This document shows, piece after piece, positions 1 to 11,657 of a stretch of DNA of 64,000 nucleotides. The number at the start of each line of letters is the position of its first letter. Position 1 is the first letter of the stretch. Below the pieces are notes generated by a model. It did not search any database and had not been told where the DNA came from. It saw nothing but the letters and a program-made list of their open reading frames with translations. Position numbers and translations under genes: made by a program. This DNA is from Cladochytrium replicatum. Taxonomy: Eukaryota; Chytridiomycota; Chytridiomycetes; Cladochytriales; Cladochytriaceae. The DNA is taken from NCBI GenBank assembly GCA_025526935.1, contig JAHLKD010000002.1, forward strand, positions 661,001 to 725,000. Direction: 5' to 3'.

Positions 1-47
1 TTTGGGCTCGCCGTCTTAGGAGAGTCAGAGTTCTTGGCGCCAGACAT
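1..47 (-). CDS. 5' end of an unidentified gene cut by the window edge
   Basis: On the minus strand an ATG at 47 opens a frame that stays open to base 1, giving about 15 residues (MSGAKNSDSPKTASP). The peptide is polar and Ser/Pro-rich, so it has no diagnostic value. The roughly 270 bases between it and the stop of the next gene (318) would hold its promoter. It may also be chance; the only support is the open frame and a plausible start. Confidence 0.25.
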   Translation of the reverse strand, partial: MSGAKNSDSPKTASP

Positions 48-317
48 TGCTTCCGTTTCTGTTTCGAGTACCAGCAAGGTTCCACCGACAGAATCAGATT
101 GTGTGGATCAGGTGTGAGGACGCGTGTGATGATTGGGACGGCGGACGGGTCACACGAAACATGTGTGTTGCACCTGAAGACTTGTTGAGAACAGCTAATT
201 AGCACATAGGGCTATAAGCTAAAATATGAGTCTATTGGATATGAATGGAATCGTCAACGTTGAATTATCAGCACTTCAGATTCAAACGCGCAATGTTATC
301 CGTCTCAGATCTCCGCC

Positions 318-2181
318 TCAAGCGAGTTTGTTAACGAAATTGGAGGGGAACAGGCCTTTCCTTCTCTTTCCATTTGTGACGACAAGCCCTTCCCACCACC
401 TAGACAACAAATAGCAAGCATTTAGCCTTTCCACCTACTTTATTCATTACTCCGACGCACCCATCTTCATGCATAACCAAGACCGGTATAGTTTGTCCCT
501 TGGCTATCGTCAGTTCTTCGTCGGCCTGCGCTTTGTAATCGTATAGCACCCGAACTTGTGCGACAACCACAGGGTTCGCTGGTATATCGTAGATATCGTA
601 AGGCTCCGTTGTGTAGACATCCTCGGATTCTGATAGATGGTCGGGAACAGTGCCATTTCTGTTGAGACTCAACTGCTGAAAGCGCGTGCTGCCGTTCGTT
701 GAAGGTGTGTCAGCAGGTTCCGATACACTTCCGGTGCGCAGATGAGAGGCGACTTTGGTGAGGCTACCTAGGGGTGTACTTGAGACCTTCTTCTCGAAGG
801 AGGAGCGGACGGATGGAGCGGAAGATGGGGGATTGCTGGTTGGGACAAAGTCATTGTCTAAACTTTTGCTGGTGTAGGGAACATAAACCAAAGGAGCTGT
901 GGAGTAAACGTCAGTTAGCACTAGCCATAGTTCATCTAAAGATACTCACCCGGTAGTTCAGTTCCAGTTGATCGTGTATCAATGAACAGCTGAATGTCCT
1001 TATCTATCTCAACAGACTCCAGTGACACTCGTACACGTTCACAACACTGTTGTTTAAAGTATAAGTTTTAAATTGATCAAATCAATTCAAAAAGGATAAT
1101 TACTTCATCATCCGCAACGCAAGCACTCGAAATCATGTTGGTGAAGTTCCAGATGAATTCCCGCATATTCTCGAGCCGATTCTCCTCCAATTTTTGGGCC
1201 ACCTTTGTTTTGAGCTTTTATCAGATCGTGAATATTCCTTATTTTTTGCAATTATTTACCGTGCAAGCTGCCCGGAAATTCGATTCCCACTTTTTCGAGA
1301 GTTCACTAAATTTCTCTATGCCGGTCTTGTATTCACCATCTGCTGACTTGGCTGCAGCAACAGTTTTTTCGTGTCTGGCTCTCAACTTGGGATAAAATGT
1401 GAGTTGATTCACTGATGTATAATTAGAATCGATGGTCGACCTTGTCCGCCTCTTTCGGTTGCAATGTGGGTCTCATCTGCACCAACAACCCATCCGCCTC
1501 CGCGCATTTCGCTTCGTATCTTTCCTTGGACTTTGAAACGGCAGCCATTTGTGCAGATTTTGCTTTAAGGTCTTTATCCAAAATAGCAGCGTGCTATGAC
1601 CAAAACACTGTGAGCCTCCGAACGTTTACCATTGTTGGTTTCAGTCCATTACGTTTTTTCTCGTAGAGCTCTGGTGTGTGATGAAGTCAGAAACGGGTTT
1701 CTCCAATTGTGTTCTCAGCTCTGTTGCAAGGTTCAGGTGCGCGCGCGCGGAGTTCTCCATCTCTGTTCTCAGTACTTCAAGAGAGTCCTTCATAGTGCTT
1801 CAGAATCCATCAGACTCGGAATTTGGAAGTACGCTTGTTGTGTTCCCACCCCATTTCCTCTTTTGTCACGAATGCCTTTGCAACCTTTGCCAATCGCTTC
1901 CCATAATCCTCTTCTATTGAAGCTCGCTCTTTGACGAGCGTCAGTAGCTCGTTGCATAAGTGCTTTCCCTGCCTCAACCGTCCCCACACAACTTCGAGTC
2001 CAAGGTCGTGTTCTCCCTTCAACCGTAGCAAACGCGTCAATTCAAGATCTGGTATTGATTCACGAACAGCGTACCCAGAACGATGTTGAGAATTCTCTCT
2101 TTGGGGCGGTCTTGAGATCGGACGGTTGTTGTTCCATCGTTCAGATGCCCGTGATGATTTTGAAGCTGTGGCGTTTATCAT
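318..2181 (-). CDS. F-BAR and SH3 domain protein (Cdc15/Hof1/syndapin type)
   Basis: A membrane-curving adaptor expected at endocytic or cytokinetic sites, where an F-BAR dimer bends membrane and an SH3 domain recruits actin regulators. The F-BAR domain starts near residue 45 (KERASIEEDYGKRLAKVAKA). It continues through several exons containing EEMGTMKDSLEVLRTEME, ELRTQLEKPVSDF and EENRLENMREFIWNF. A Ser/Thr-rich linker follows, then one C-terminal SH3 (VRVLYDYKAQADEEL). The SH3 looks truncated in the plain frame, but a GT-AG intron ending at base 400 joins HEDG to WWEG and GLFPSNFV in an 82-base last exon ending at the TGA at 318-320. At least six short introns are needed. The start at 2181 is the first in-frame ATG before the domain. 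Family membership is firm; which paralogue is not. Confidence 0.85.
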
Positions 2182-2509
2182 GCAGTATCAATCATTTTAG
2201 CCGCGACCTTGGTGGTGAACACGGTCGCAGCGATCGCTCAAAGTGCAAGAAGTGTACCGGCGGTGGTGTGGGGGAAAACCCTGAGACTAGTTGTGAACAA
2301 CAGCTCTTATCACCCAAAGTGCACTGAAGAGCCAGCGGACGACTTGGCTGACATTAAACTGGATTGTGTTCAGTTTGACCATGAGGGCATTATGATCCCT
2401 TTGCTTGGATGAGTAGACCAGCACAGATGGAGCTTTACGAAGTTCGTCGGGCTCAGCCGATACTTTTGTTTTATTCGAGCTTATCACCTAAATACCAAGC
2501 AATCTGCTG

Positions 2510-3272
2510 GTGTTTACAATGGAGAGGCTGCGGAGAGATTCTGGGGGCAGCTTCAATATTGGCAAGATGAGAGCGAACGGCATGGTGCGACCATCCATAG
2601 CATTTTCGTGCATAATCCGTGATCGCACAGGGATGCGAAAGATTTCTATGGAATACCAGGCGCGATGGTGAAGAAAATGAATCTAATCAATAAAAGGATG
2701 GACCCGCTCTATGGGCTGACTTGATGATCTGAGGTGATCGTGGCCATTGATGATATGAGGTCAGTAGTGATACCTATGATTGCGGATCTTGTGGCGCGCG
2801 TCAAGACGAGCAGCGGAAGAGGGCGATGATGATGACGAGGAAGTTGAAGCATTGACAGATGAGCCGGTTAAAATGCTCAGGGAGACCATTCTCGCTTCTG
2901 AGAAGATTTTGAAGGACTTTTGCGTATCCCGAACAAAGTGGACATGATAAATAAGATCAAAGAGGAAGTGCCCGCCTTTTTCTTGTGAACAGTTCACTAG
3001 CATCAACGTTTTTTGTTGGCGCAGGTGTTTTTTGGACACTTGCAGGTGGACTGATAAATTTTCGCAAATTTCAAAAGATATCGAGCTACATTTCAGATGG
3101 TTAAGCATAAATGGAGATCTGCAGGTTTGACAAAACTGTTGCCCAGACATACCAACAGACACCGTACTCGCTGGAGCGGGTGACTCAGATTCAAGAATAC
3201 ATCAAGAACTATTGCGTTCTTGACGAAGATATTGCGTACAATTTCCCCCTCATTTGCGAACCAAGGACTTGA
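2510..3272 (+). pseudogene. Remnant of a Cdc25/SOS-type Ras guanine-nucleotide exchange factor
   Basis: The plus strand carries scattered pieces of a RasGEF in order. An acidic helical segment (EALTDEPVKMLRETILASEK) resembles the region before the catalytic domain in fungal Cdc25 proteins. It is followed by GGLINFRKFQKISSYIS, then TYQQTPYSLERV, QIQEYIKNYCVLDED and LICEPR, and a stop at 3270-3272, just where RasGEF domains end. The pieces cannot be joined in one frame with ordinary introns: stops lie between the INF block and the YQQTPYSL block, and most of the catalytic core is missing. I read this as a decayed, internally deleted copy. From 3273 to 3690 there are coding-like plus-strand stretches (EAKPESKLAQLALARLLMG) with stops that I could not assign. 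Confidence 0.5.
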
Positions 3273-3756
3273 TGGAGGAGAGGCACTTGACGAAATGATG
3301 GTCGGTGCTGTTACCAGCATGGCATCGGCCAAGTCGTGTACTGTCATCGTTATTTCAAAATCTCGAAGATCACAATCAACACATACGAGGTTCACATTTT
3401 CGATTTGATAAACTGAAAGTAAAGAGGTACATACACCGGTGTATAACGAACCGAAAGATACCAAAAAATCGAGTGATGGTCGTCCTATTCTCTGACAACA
3501 GGAGGCTAAACCGGAGAGTAAACTTGCACAGCTTGCACTTGCTAGATTGCTGATGGGAACTAACCCTAAGATCTCAAACCCATCAAACAAGCACGATGAA
3601 CCGGAGAAACTGTCATTACAAGTGAAGTTCTGCATACTACAATTGTCGCTCCGAATGAGAAGTACATAAATAAATTCGCTGTCCACCCAATGTACTCATG
3701 CGAGCTAGAATCCAAACAATACAACCCCGAGAACAGAACAACGCCGCTCTCTCTCG

Positions 3757-5427
3757 CTATCTACTGCGAACACTCATCGAGTCAACTGCGCTAGCCTCGC
3801 CAAAACTAAGCGCTGTGCGCACACTGATCCCATCTATTGTCGGCGGGTGTCTCTGCCGATGCGCAACTTGTGCTTGACACACAACTAAACTGCCGCTGGG
3901 CAGAGGAGGATGAGGACTTACATTTGGCTGCGGGGCGGGTTCTTGCGCTGCCGCCGCCGTTCGCTGGAGTGTAGCGATGTGAGCGACGGAGAAGGTCGAG
4001 GTTGGGTACAAAGTGAGTAGAGATGTAGAAGTGGATGGTGCGAGTGAGCGCGGCCTTCCGGAAAGTACGGATGCCATCGAAAATGACTTTACGGATGCGG
4101 TTGTTGCACCTTCATCCCACGGAACTGGCGATGTTCGGTTCGAACCAGAAAAGCTTTGTTGCGGGATTGGTTGTCGTCGAATGGTACTCGGCTGGGAAGA
4201 AAGGTGCTGTGTGAGTAGCGGCGCAGAATTTCTGCGGCGAATAGGTTTGGACCGAACAGGCTGAGTCAAGGACGAGAGAGATGTGAAGGAGTGCCGACGA
4301 CCGGGTAAGGGCGGTGGACTCATGGGTCTCGGCGATTGAGATGTTGGGCTGAACGTGGAGGAGATGCGCCTGCGGGGTTTTATCACGATAGACGATCGAG
4401 CGGAGAACAGTGGAGTGGGAGCTTCGTCCTGCAAAAATGTAACTCTGGATTTCGAGGCTGCTGCAGTGACTGCAACTGGATTGGGAGTAGCAACCGTTGG
4501 GAGTAGGGAGATGAGAGCGCTTGGCCTTGGCGATTGCGGCGTCTCTTCACCTACGATGAAAAGGGAGTCGAAATCTTCGTTTGTTTCACGTGAAAAATGA
4601 GACGGCGGAAAAGTTGCCCGGTAGAAGTAAGATGATGCTAGAGAAGCTCGGTCAGTACTAAACGGAGATTCAACCCTGGAAAACTAAGGTTTCAGCCGCT
4701 AATCCAACAGCGCACTTCATACATACCTCCTGATGGGATCCCTATCTAGCGTGGCCGGTTCATCAGTCTGAACAGGGTCTACTCCACCACCATTAACTGA
4801 AAACGAGTTGTGTGGTGCTGGTGATGCGGACGGGGAGTGATTCGGAGTTGCCGAGCGAAGGATACGCAAGAACCGTCTCAAGAATGTTAAAGCTGGAAGA
4901 GAACCTTTGCGATCGTGCGGCGGGAGAGAGTGGCTCGATTCGGTCGAAGAGAGGGATCGAAGCCGGACGGAGCGAGCAGACACAATTGATGGTGGGGGTG
5001 TTGAGTGGTCACTATGATATCCGCTTCGCAACAACGGCTGGGTGTGTTGTACGTGGAGATTTTCCGAATTCGGATATGACAATCTTCGAGTTGATCCTCG
5101 AACCGCCGAGTGAACTTGTTGAGGTGGGGATGTAGCAAACTTCAAAGGCAGGTCACTGCCCTGCGATGTGCCATTCTCCAATCGCGTAGATTCCTGGGTT
5201 CTTCGCTTCTGTGATGTATTGCATCTCGCGCTACAATTGCTCGGAATATATGTATAGCTTGGCTGGTTGCCCTTGTCGCTCGACACATTTCGGTTTGCTG
5301 ACCGCTCGGCTTCGTTTTCACGACCACTCTGCCGATCCCGTTGCATCCACCTGCCGAGCAGACCTGACAGTGCCAGACATGATACGTACTCACGCTCCAA
5401 CTCTCGCCGGTGTTGGCGGTGGTCCAT
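3757..5427 (-). CDS. Ser/Pro/Arg-rich hypothetical protein
   Basis: Two exons joined by a canonical intron (donor gtatgt at 4726 downward, acceptor at 4676) give about 540 residues. The first methionine with good context is at 5427 (MDHRQHRRELEREYV); the frame extends further upstream only with a non-ATG codon. The protein is dominated by Ser, Pro, Arg and Gln, with many SP and RRxS motifs and a basic stretch (PRRRISSTFSPTSQSPRP), so it is probably disordered and phosphorylated. No fold or family was recognised. It is divergent from the UVRAG-like gene and shares a promoter region of about 215 bases with it. Confidence 0.6.
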
Positions 5428-5641
5428 CAAGTTGAGGACCGTCACGTGTGGATGCGGTCGAACCACCCGAGTTGCGGTGACCGGTGACCGTCCACCGGAA
5501 AGGGATGGACTGTATTTTAGAATAATCGAGAGCGGGGAGCCTTGGAAGATATTGGGGCCGTCGTCTGGCAGAGCGTGCTGCTCCTATGCCGACCGTTTCT
5601 CTGCCTCCTCCCTAGCTTGCACACGTGACCACAACACGGAG
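5428..5641. promoter_or_regulatory. Divergent promoter region
   Basis: About 214 bases separate the start codons of the minus-strand Ser-rich gene and the plus-strand UVRAG-like gene, so both must be driven from here or from within the neighbouring coding sequence. It contains CACGTG (around 5624) but no clear TATA box. The assignment rests on geometry alone. Confidence 0.4.
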
Positions 5642-7956
5642 CATGTCAAATGAAGCTCCCGGAAGCTCTCTGTCTCAGGAACCTGTACCCCCCCCAAAAC
5701 TCACCTGGGTCGGCTCATGCATCAGCGATTACATCGGTACCTCCAAAGAAACGCCTGGAAATTGTCGATAAGGTTGTCATCACTTCAGCATCCGCGCTGC
5801 CCACCAGCACAAAGGATCGACCAGCGATACAGGTTGAAGTAAATGACAACTCTACCGTCAGTGCGCCGAACGTGCCTTCTCAACGTCCCAATGCGAAAGT
5901 GATTCAGTTCTCACACATGTTCTCAACACCGGGGATGCTCCTTGACTCTTATTTCACGATGTCCACCACAACTGGAAAGGGTGGGTGATTGCGAGGTGTT
6001 CACCAGCAACGAAGAAAAATCCCAAACTTCATGCATGAACTGGATCTATATGCGTACGAACCTTTGTTAATTGAGGTTTTCAACAGAGTCGACAAAGCTG
6101 TTTCACAGCTCAATTATCGAAAATTCGCTGGTACGTTACACTCAATTTGAGAAGATTTCAAGTTTTAAAAAAACGTCATTAACACTTAGAATCCCACCTG
6201 GAACTTTCCGCCAGACTTATGGAAGAACCTGGCACTTCTCGGTGCATTCATTCTAGAAGTCTTTGTTAGACCATCCCTATCTTCGCCTTCTGCTCAGTTC
6301 TACCGTCTCTTCTCAATCGAGGTCGATCTCTCCCATGTCTCGTTTGTAGACGAGCAGGTACATATTTCTGCCTGTGTTCACTGTTTGATTATCTGACTGA
6401 AATGACGCAACAATCCAAGCTTGCCGACATCACAACACCGTTTCCCCCAAACTCTACGTTCCTAAAGTTTGCGGATGGTTACTATATACCGACAGATCCC
6501 AATGGAGATCAGGTGAATCAGAACTGGAATTCTTAGATCCCATGATTTTGACTCTCCGCTGAATCAGCTGTCATCGGAAGAAGACAGGCCTTTTCAAGTG
6601 AACCCAGCACAGGTGAGCTTCGAGTCAGGTGTTTTAATCTAAGCTAACCATTGGCGCATTATTTGAGCTCAGGTTCGAAAATCGTATACCCTCGATACCC
6701 TCAAGCGGTACTGTGAAACTCAAATTCGTTGATAGCGCGTTTACTGATCTTGTTTGGTCATTTAAGCCTATTAGCACTTCAGCTGGAAATCAACCTCATC
6801 AAAGAACAGACCAAAGAAATCATATCAACCGCTGATGCAGTAATTCTTTCGGGGAGCAATGTAAGTTCGGTAAATCAATGATTGAAGTCTCAGTCAACTT
6901 TTTGGTTACCAGCAAAGCAATAAATCGAGTTCCCCGATCATAAGCACGACTCCCTCTGCCGATATCGAGCCAAGCTCAGCATCATCTCCTGCATTGAGAT
7001 CTGCAATTGAAGCAGCAATGTTCTTAAGAACACAGGAGGTGCAGACTGGTAATGATCACAGCAAACATATGCGATGTGTCATTTACCTTGTCGTTGTGAC
7101 AGACCGGCTTCGAATTCGTGAGATGAAGGAGCTGATTTTGCAGAGGCGAGCACAACTTCAGAAGTCTGAATCCCAGCGTCATCTTGTTCGTGAGTCACTT
7201 AAAGCGGCTCGGACTCAGCTACACGAAGACATGTAAGCATTTGTTGATGCCAATTGTATCTAGCTGATTTGTTTCAGAATGAGCTATCGAAAAATATCTC
7301 ACAGCCTCACAATCCGCCAGGCGGAGCTGATGTATGAAATGGGGTTGATCTATCCGATCAGACAGTCGCCAACTGTACCGGGACAGTACTTCATTCTTGG
7401 GGTACACCTTCCTAATAGCGACTACTCTGGTAAGTTTGTCAAACTTTGTTTTCGTCAAGTCCGGGCTTAAGTTTTCAGCAGGATTGGACGAGGAAAAGGT
7501 GGCGACCGCGTTGGGGCACACTGCACACCTGGTTTCCGTATTCGCATATTATCTCGAACTTCCTTTACGCTACCCCATACAACCAATGTCCTCTCGATCA
7601 ACAATATCCGATCACATAACAAAAAACGCTCCAGGTGCACGCAGGTGAGTGTCTGCCTCACACAATTGATGTATCGTGGGTTTTGATCCGTACCATCTCT
7701 CCAGCTTTCCGCTGTATTCTCGTGGAATGGAGCGCGTGCGTTTTGATTACGCGGTGTTCTTGCTCAATAAGAACATCGAGCAGCTAATGACTCATTTTGG
7801 CCTTCGGATTACCAACCTTCGGCACACTCTCCCAAATCTGAAAAGTGTGCTGGATGCTGCAGCATTTATTCGAAGGTATCATCACGTTATCACGGATGGT
7901 ATGCGACGTTGACTATCTTTAACTTCAGGTATGATGACGAACAGCGGTACGGTTAG
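5642..7956 (+). CDS. UVRAG/Vps38-like subunit of class III PI3-kinase complex II
   Basis: Expected to partner Beclin/Atg6, Vps34 and Vps15 on endosomes in vacuolar sorting and autophagosome maturation. The C2-like region is recognisable across introns: DSYFTM, then after an intron STKLFHSSIIENS leading into NPTWNFPPDLWKNL. NPTW is a hallmark of this family. A coiled coil follows (RLRIREMKELILQRRAQ), then the BATS/UVRAG-type C-terminal region with MYEMGLIYPIRQ, a conserved IYPI element, and YFILGVHLPNSDY. The last exon gives FIRRYDDEQRYG and the TAG at 7954-7956. About eight short introns are needed, all with usable GT-AG sites, so the gene looks intact. The N-terminal exons (5642 to about 5900) are the least certain part. 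Confidence 0.75.
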
Positions 7957-8285
7957 TTGGGTTTGCCATGTACATACATATCATTTCAATAGAGAGCACT
8001 AGCTAGACAACACGGCTTCGTTGTAACTGATTGATCCTTTAAACCGGGCCATACCTTATCAAAATCAGTCACATTCCATTTTTGAGAAGGTAGCAGCTGA
8101 CCAAATAATTCTTCGAAAGGGCTGCCTGTTCGTAATAAAACAATTCATCAGAAGGGCTGCCTGCTCGTAACGAAAAGCAACCGTTCGTATCTTCTCTTTT
8201 CAGCTCACACCACGAAGTACCAAAATCTCAACGACCAGAAAACCTAACTACCAGAACCACCTTGAAAGCAACCCTATCTTCTCTG
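7957..8285. other. Intergenic stretch with an imperfect tandem repeat
   Basis: No coding signal is visible. At about 8115-8180 a segment of roughly 35 bases containing gaaagggctgcctg is repeated imperfectly in tandem. Confidence 0.4.
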
Positions 8286-8289
8286 CCAG

Positions 8290-9345
8290 CACATTTGCGG
8301 AACTCAGCCTTCACCCAGCTTTATGCGCAAATCTTCGAACAAAGCACAACCTCACGGCTCTGACACGAATCCGGCGCACCGCTGTACCAGCATTGTTGAC
8401 ATCTCCCGAACGAGACGTAGTCTTAAACGCGGAACAGGATCCGGCAAGACGCTTTCTTTTGTTCTGCCGATCGTTCCCAAAATGTTGAGGGCGGAAGAGG
8501 ACAGCAGACACCAGGGGGTTGATCCGAGCTTTCGGGAGAGATCTTGGGACACCGGGACTCATAATTGCACCCCCGAGAACTTGCGAAGAGAATATCGCAG
8601 GTGGTAGAATCGGTGACTCGACATCTCTCACGGGTATCGGAAGATGAAGCGGATGATGGTGATGAGAAAGCAGAAAAGCCAAAAATTACTCAAAGTTGTA
8701 TCACAGGATCGTACCTGGAAGCATAATAGGTGTGGAGAAGGAAAGGCTGGAAAACACACGGTTACGAAAGGAATCAACATCCTCGTGTGCAGACCGGATC
8801 GATTTTTGGACCATTTGGAGCATACTGAGTCGTTTAGTCTGGGAAACTGCCGTGGTTGGTGCTGGACGAAGCAGATCGACTGATGGTGCTTCGATTTCAA
8901 GAACCGATCAAAAGATCCAAGGGCGAAGAGCAACGGCAGCCGCATTGATTTCCCACAATGGCCAGATGAGTTGCAAGCTTTACTCCGTTCGGCAACTTTG
9001 CAGGGGACCGTCATTGAGTTCTCAGAACACGTTCTCACGGACCCGCATTTCGTCACACCAAGTCAGGCAAACGCTGGAAACAGTGAAGAAACCCATGATG
9101 ATCATCAAACAGAGGACGCACAATGAACAGCGCGCAACCCAACGGTGAAACGCAAAACAAAATGTCAATCTTGCAGCAATTGCACTGGCAATAAATGTGT
9201 CTTAGTTTCGCAAAAGCTACGCCTCGTGTGCTCACAGCATATCTCCTATCTTTCCTCGATGCAAACAACTTGGGCAAGATCATTGTGCTTGCGCCTCGAC
9301 TTCCACCACCACTATTTGTGAATGCTCATGTTGCGCCAGCTTGTT
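8290..9345 (+). pseudogene. DBP7: Decayed DBP7/DDX31-type DEAD-box RNA helicase
   Basis: Functional DBP7 is a nucleolar helicase of 60S ribosome assembly. This copy keeps recognisable blocks in order: TFAELSLHPALCANLR (Q-motif region), TGSGKTLSFVLPIV (Walker A), TPGLIIAPPR, IVPGSIIGVEKERLENTRLR, RFLDHLEHTESF, WLVLDEADRLM (the DEAD box), then RSATLQGTVIEFSEHVL and LTAYLLSFLDANNLGKIIV. The IIGxEK...RLRKG and LDHLxHTESF blocks are typical of the DBP7 branch. The blocks fall in different frames: a base is lost before TGSGKT, two after APPR, one in the RLRKG codons and another before WLVLDEAD. None coincides with an intron. Domain 2 is essentially missing. With at least four frameshifts in about 450 bases, it cannot make a helicase. 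Confidence 0.8.
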
Positions 9346-9524
9346 TGCCGAAGTGACGATAGCGACGCGGAATCGAAGGAGCTAGAGAAGCCTTTCGGCT
9401 GAACAAAACCTACAAACACAAACTCATCCGTCCTCTTCGTAACGTTCCGTTTTTCAAGCTTCTTCTAGCCAGACTTTGTGTACAGCCAGGCTAAGTCAGT
9501 TCTCAGTCTGCAGTTCTGTACCCT

Positions 9525-9940
9525 TTGCAAATGGTGATCTGGAATACGTCCAGTTGGGAAAAAAATGCAGGCAATCGGGAAAGCAATTATTTTCCACTAC
9601 CACCCACACCAACGAGGAGTGTATTTCCTCTCGGAGACTCGAGAATTCTGTTGATGAAGCAAACGTGGCTCATTGCATCTTTGAAAAGAGCGAGGTTTTG
9701 CGCAGCATTCAGCTCAGAGGTCAAGGAGCGCCCTGACCAGGAACCAGTGATGGGCGACTTGTCTGCAAACCCTATTGACCTTTTGTCGAACATGCTGGAT
9801 GAAACATACCTTCCATTGCTCGGCCTGAAGCAGTTGCAGGGGATGTTCTTTGTCACTTCCACAGCGGGAAAGTTTCTTAGCTCACAAGTTGCGCAGATAT
9901 TCACAGAGTTTGCATCAGCACTAAAGGTATTCACTTAACT
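9525..9940 (+). pseudogene. Possible dynein heavy-chain tail (DHC_N1) fragment
   Basis: A frame of 137 codons includes [31 protein letters not shown], then [17 protein letters not shown] and a stop at 9938. The pattern of a helical segment, YxPLL, a short polar gap and another long helix resembles the N-terminal tail of dynein heavy chains. The match is short and has no catalytic motif. A following stretch on the same strand (about 9980-10120; EEKYALQAAYNIIKRDELAN) is also coding-like but has no assigned family. No motor domain follows, so if the assignment is right this is a truncated remnant. Confidence 0.35.
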
Positions 9941-10339
9941 TAAATATGATGTGGTTGACACTAGCCTTGGTGACAAAAAGACCAGAAGAAGTTGCTCAAT
10001 ATGGAAGAGAAATATGCGCTCCAGGCAGCATACAACATCATCAAACGGGACGAACTTGCAAACCATGAGCAGACTCGAGCTCTTTTGCAAGCTGAAGACG
10101 AGAAGGGGGCGTACCATTAATAAAAAACGATACTCGATGGTTGAATGGCGTGTATGAGTCTCAGGAACGACTCTACTCAACCACAATATAACAGAGTTAC
10201 GCCGATTCACCACCACATTTATCAAGCCCAGCTTCAATCCGATGACGTGTACTTTCAGGAAACAAACTGCTTTCCTTTTCAGGGAAGGAGGAAAAGCGAT
10301 CGCTGGAAAGAGCGCTTCTTTCTGTTTGAGATATAATTG

Positions 10340-10690
10340 ATCGTGTTGTTTTAGAAATATCGAGCAACTTGACGATTATCTCCCTAGTTAATTAGTTAAT
10401 GACCATGAACTATTTTTGATGATAATAAATATTACAGGTATTCTTAAACAAGGATGAGCATCTTCCACTAATCATTTTTGATGTTTAGAGCGTTGCGGAT
10501 ACTTTCTTCAAACCAACCGACACAGGTTCAAAATGCTCAACAGGCGAGCTATCTTCCTCTCCTTCCTTCTCCTTCTTTCCTTTCCCGACCTCGTCCGCAA
10601 ACAATTACCATAGAAGAGCCCGCGCGGACCCGTAAGGCGGGGGTGCAAACGACGTGATAGAGGCTGCTGTAGTAACGCGAATTCAATGAA
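10340..10690. other. Intergenic, no gene seen
   Basis: AT-rich at first (10340-10450), then mixed sequence. I found no coding pattern or RNA gene. Confidence 0.4.
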
Positions 10691-11420
10691 TCATTCACTA
10701 ACAAGAAACAGCCACGCACTTGAGGAAAACAAACAAGAAGCAGTAGATGAAGGTGGTGTACATGCTTCGTGACAACATTTCACAATGTAAAGGATAATGC
10801 GGTACACCAGCAGCACCTTCGATTCATCATATGAGCGTAGGTCGATAAGAAAGTCTTCCCTTATTGGTCTTGCCACCGTCCAGTCGAGTTGTATATAGAG
10901 ATGCAGCTTCTGCAACACATTGCCACAGGTCCTTGTCACCAATTGTTTCCACAGCAACCGCATCCTGAAGAAGAGTGTTGTCAAAAAGGGGCTTTTCGTT
11001 TCCCGAATCCAACAGTGTAATCCGTTCTTCCATTTAGCGTCCGTCTCTTTGGGCCATTCGCTTCCACCACTGTAAAACGTCCAGTTGTGGAAAGATCCCA
11101 AGAATTTCTTCGAACTCAGGGCGAAGGATTTTTTCGCCAAGGAAGAGATTCAGGAAGATACAACGGACGGCCCGGTTGTGCTGATGGAAACCTTTCTCGA
11201 CTCTTTCAAAGGCTGTCTTGAACTCGGTTACGGTTTCATCAATAACATAGTCTTGATCAATAACATAGCCGATCCACTTTCGATATGAGGTATTGGGCTC
11301 CAGTGACTGCTTGAATCCATTCGCCATTGGATTCAGAAAATCATTTTTCTCTGGAATTTCATTTTTCTCGATGAGTTGCGGCAGAACTTCTTGCTTTCTC
11401 TTGCGTCATCAAGCAGCTTG
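10691..11420 (-). pseudogene. Crinkler-like / PD-(D/E)XK nuclease-family gene, frameshifted
   Basis: The minus strand reads PEFEEILGIFPQLDVL, then in another frame WKNGLHCWIRETKSP (a possible ExK motif of the restriction-endonuclease fold), then LLQDAVAVETIGDKDLWQC followed by VAEAASLYTTR, and finally FLIDLRSYDESKVLLVYR with IILYIVKCCHEAC. The order (ExK strand, a helix with Q-C-x-A-E-A-A, a downstream strand and a final helix with VYR...IV..C.EA) resembles the C-terminal nuclease-like domain of fungal and oomycete Crinkler-type proteins. One frame change lies at a CCCC-TTTTT run near 11000, and another with an in-frame stop lies near 11034-11060. Upstream, KWIGYVIDQDYVIDETVTEF is coding-like but unassigned. 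Family assignment is by pattern only. Confidence 0.45.
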
Positions 11421-11657
11421 TCAATACTGGCCAATTAGAGTTCTTCTTCGTCGCTAGTGGTTCCACTGAGTTCTTCTGCAATCGAATGTGCTTCTAAATT
11501 CGGTCGGGCCAGAAGCACGTGATGCTAACGAATTGAAGACTTCAAACCTCACAGCATCATATTTTCAATATTTATAAGATTCGTTCCTCATTGATGACCT
11601 TTCCCATATCTAGTTACTCGAATGAGCAATTTCAAAAAAAGGAATAAGTATCACCAA

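Noticed and set aside
318-420. Truncated SH3 domain in the F-BAR gene
   Set aside because: A GT-AG intron ending at base 400 restores a complete SH3 end (WWEG ... GLFPSNFV), so the domain is intact.
3093-3686. 197-codon minus-strand frame
   Set aside because: It is antisense to the RasGEF remnant and its sequence is Ser/Cys/Leu-rich without domain character. The plus strand explains the conserved pattern.
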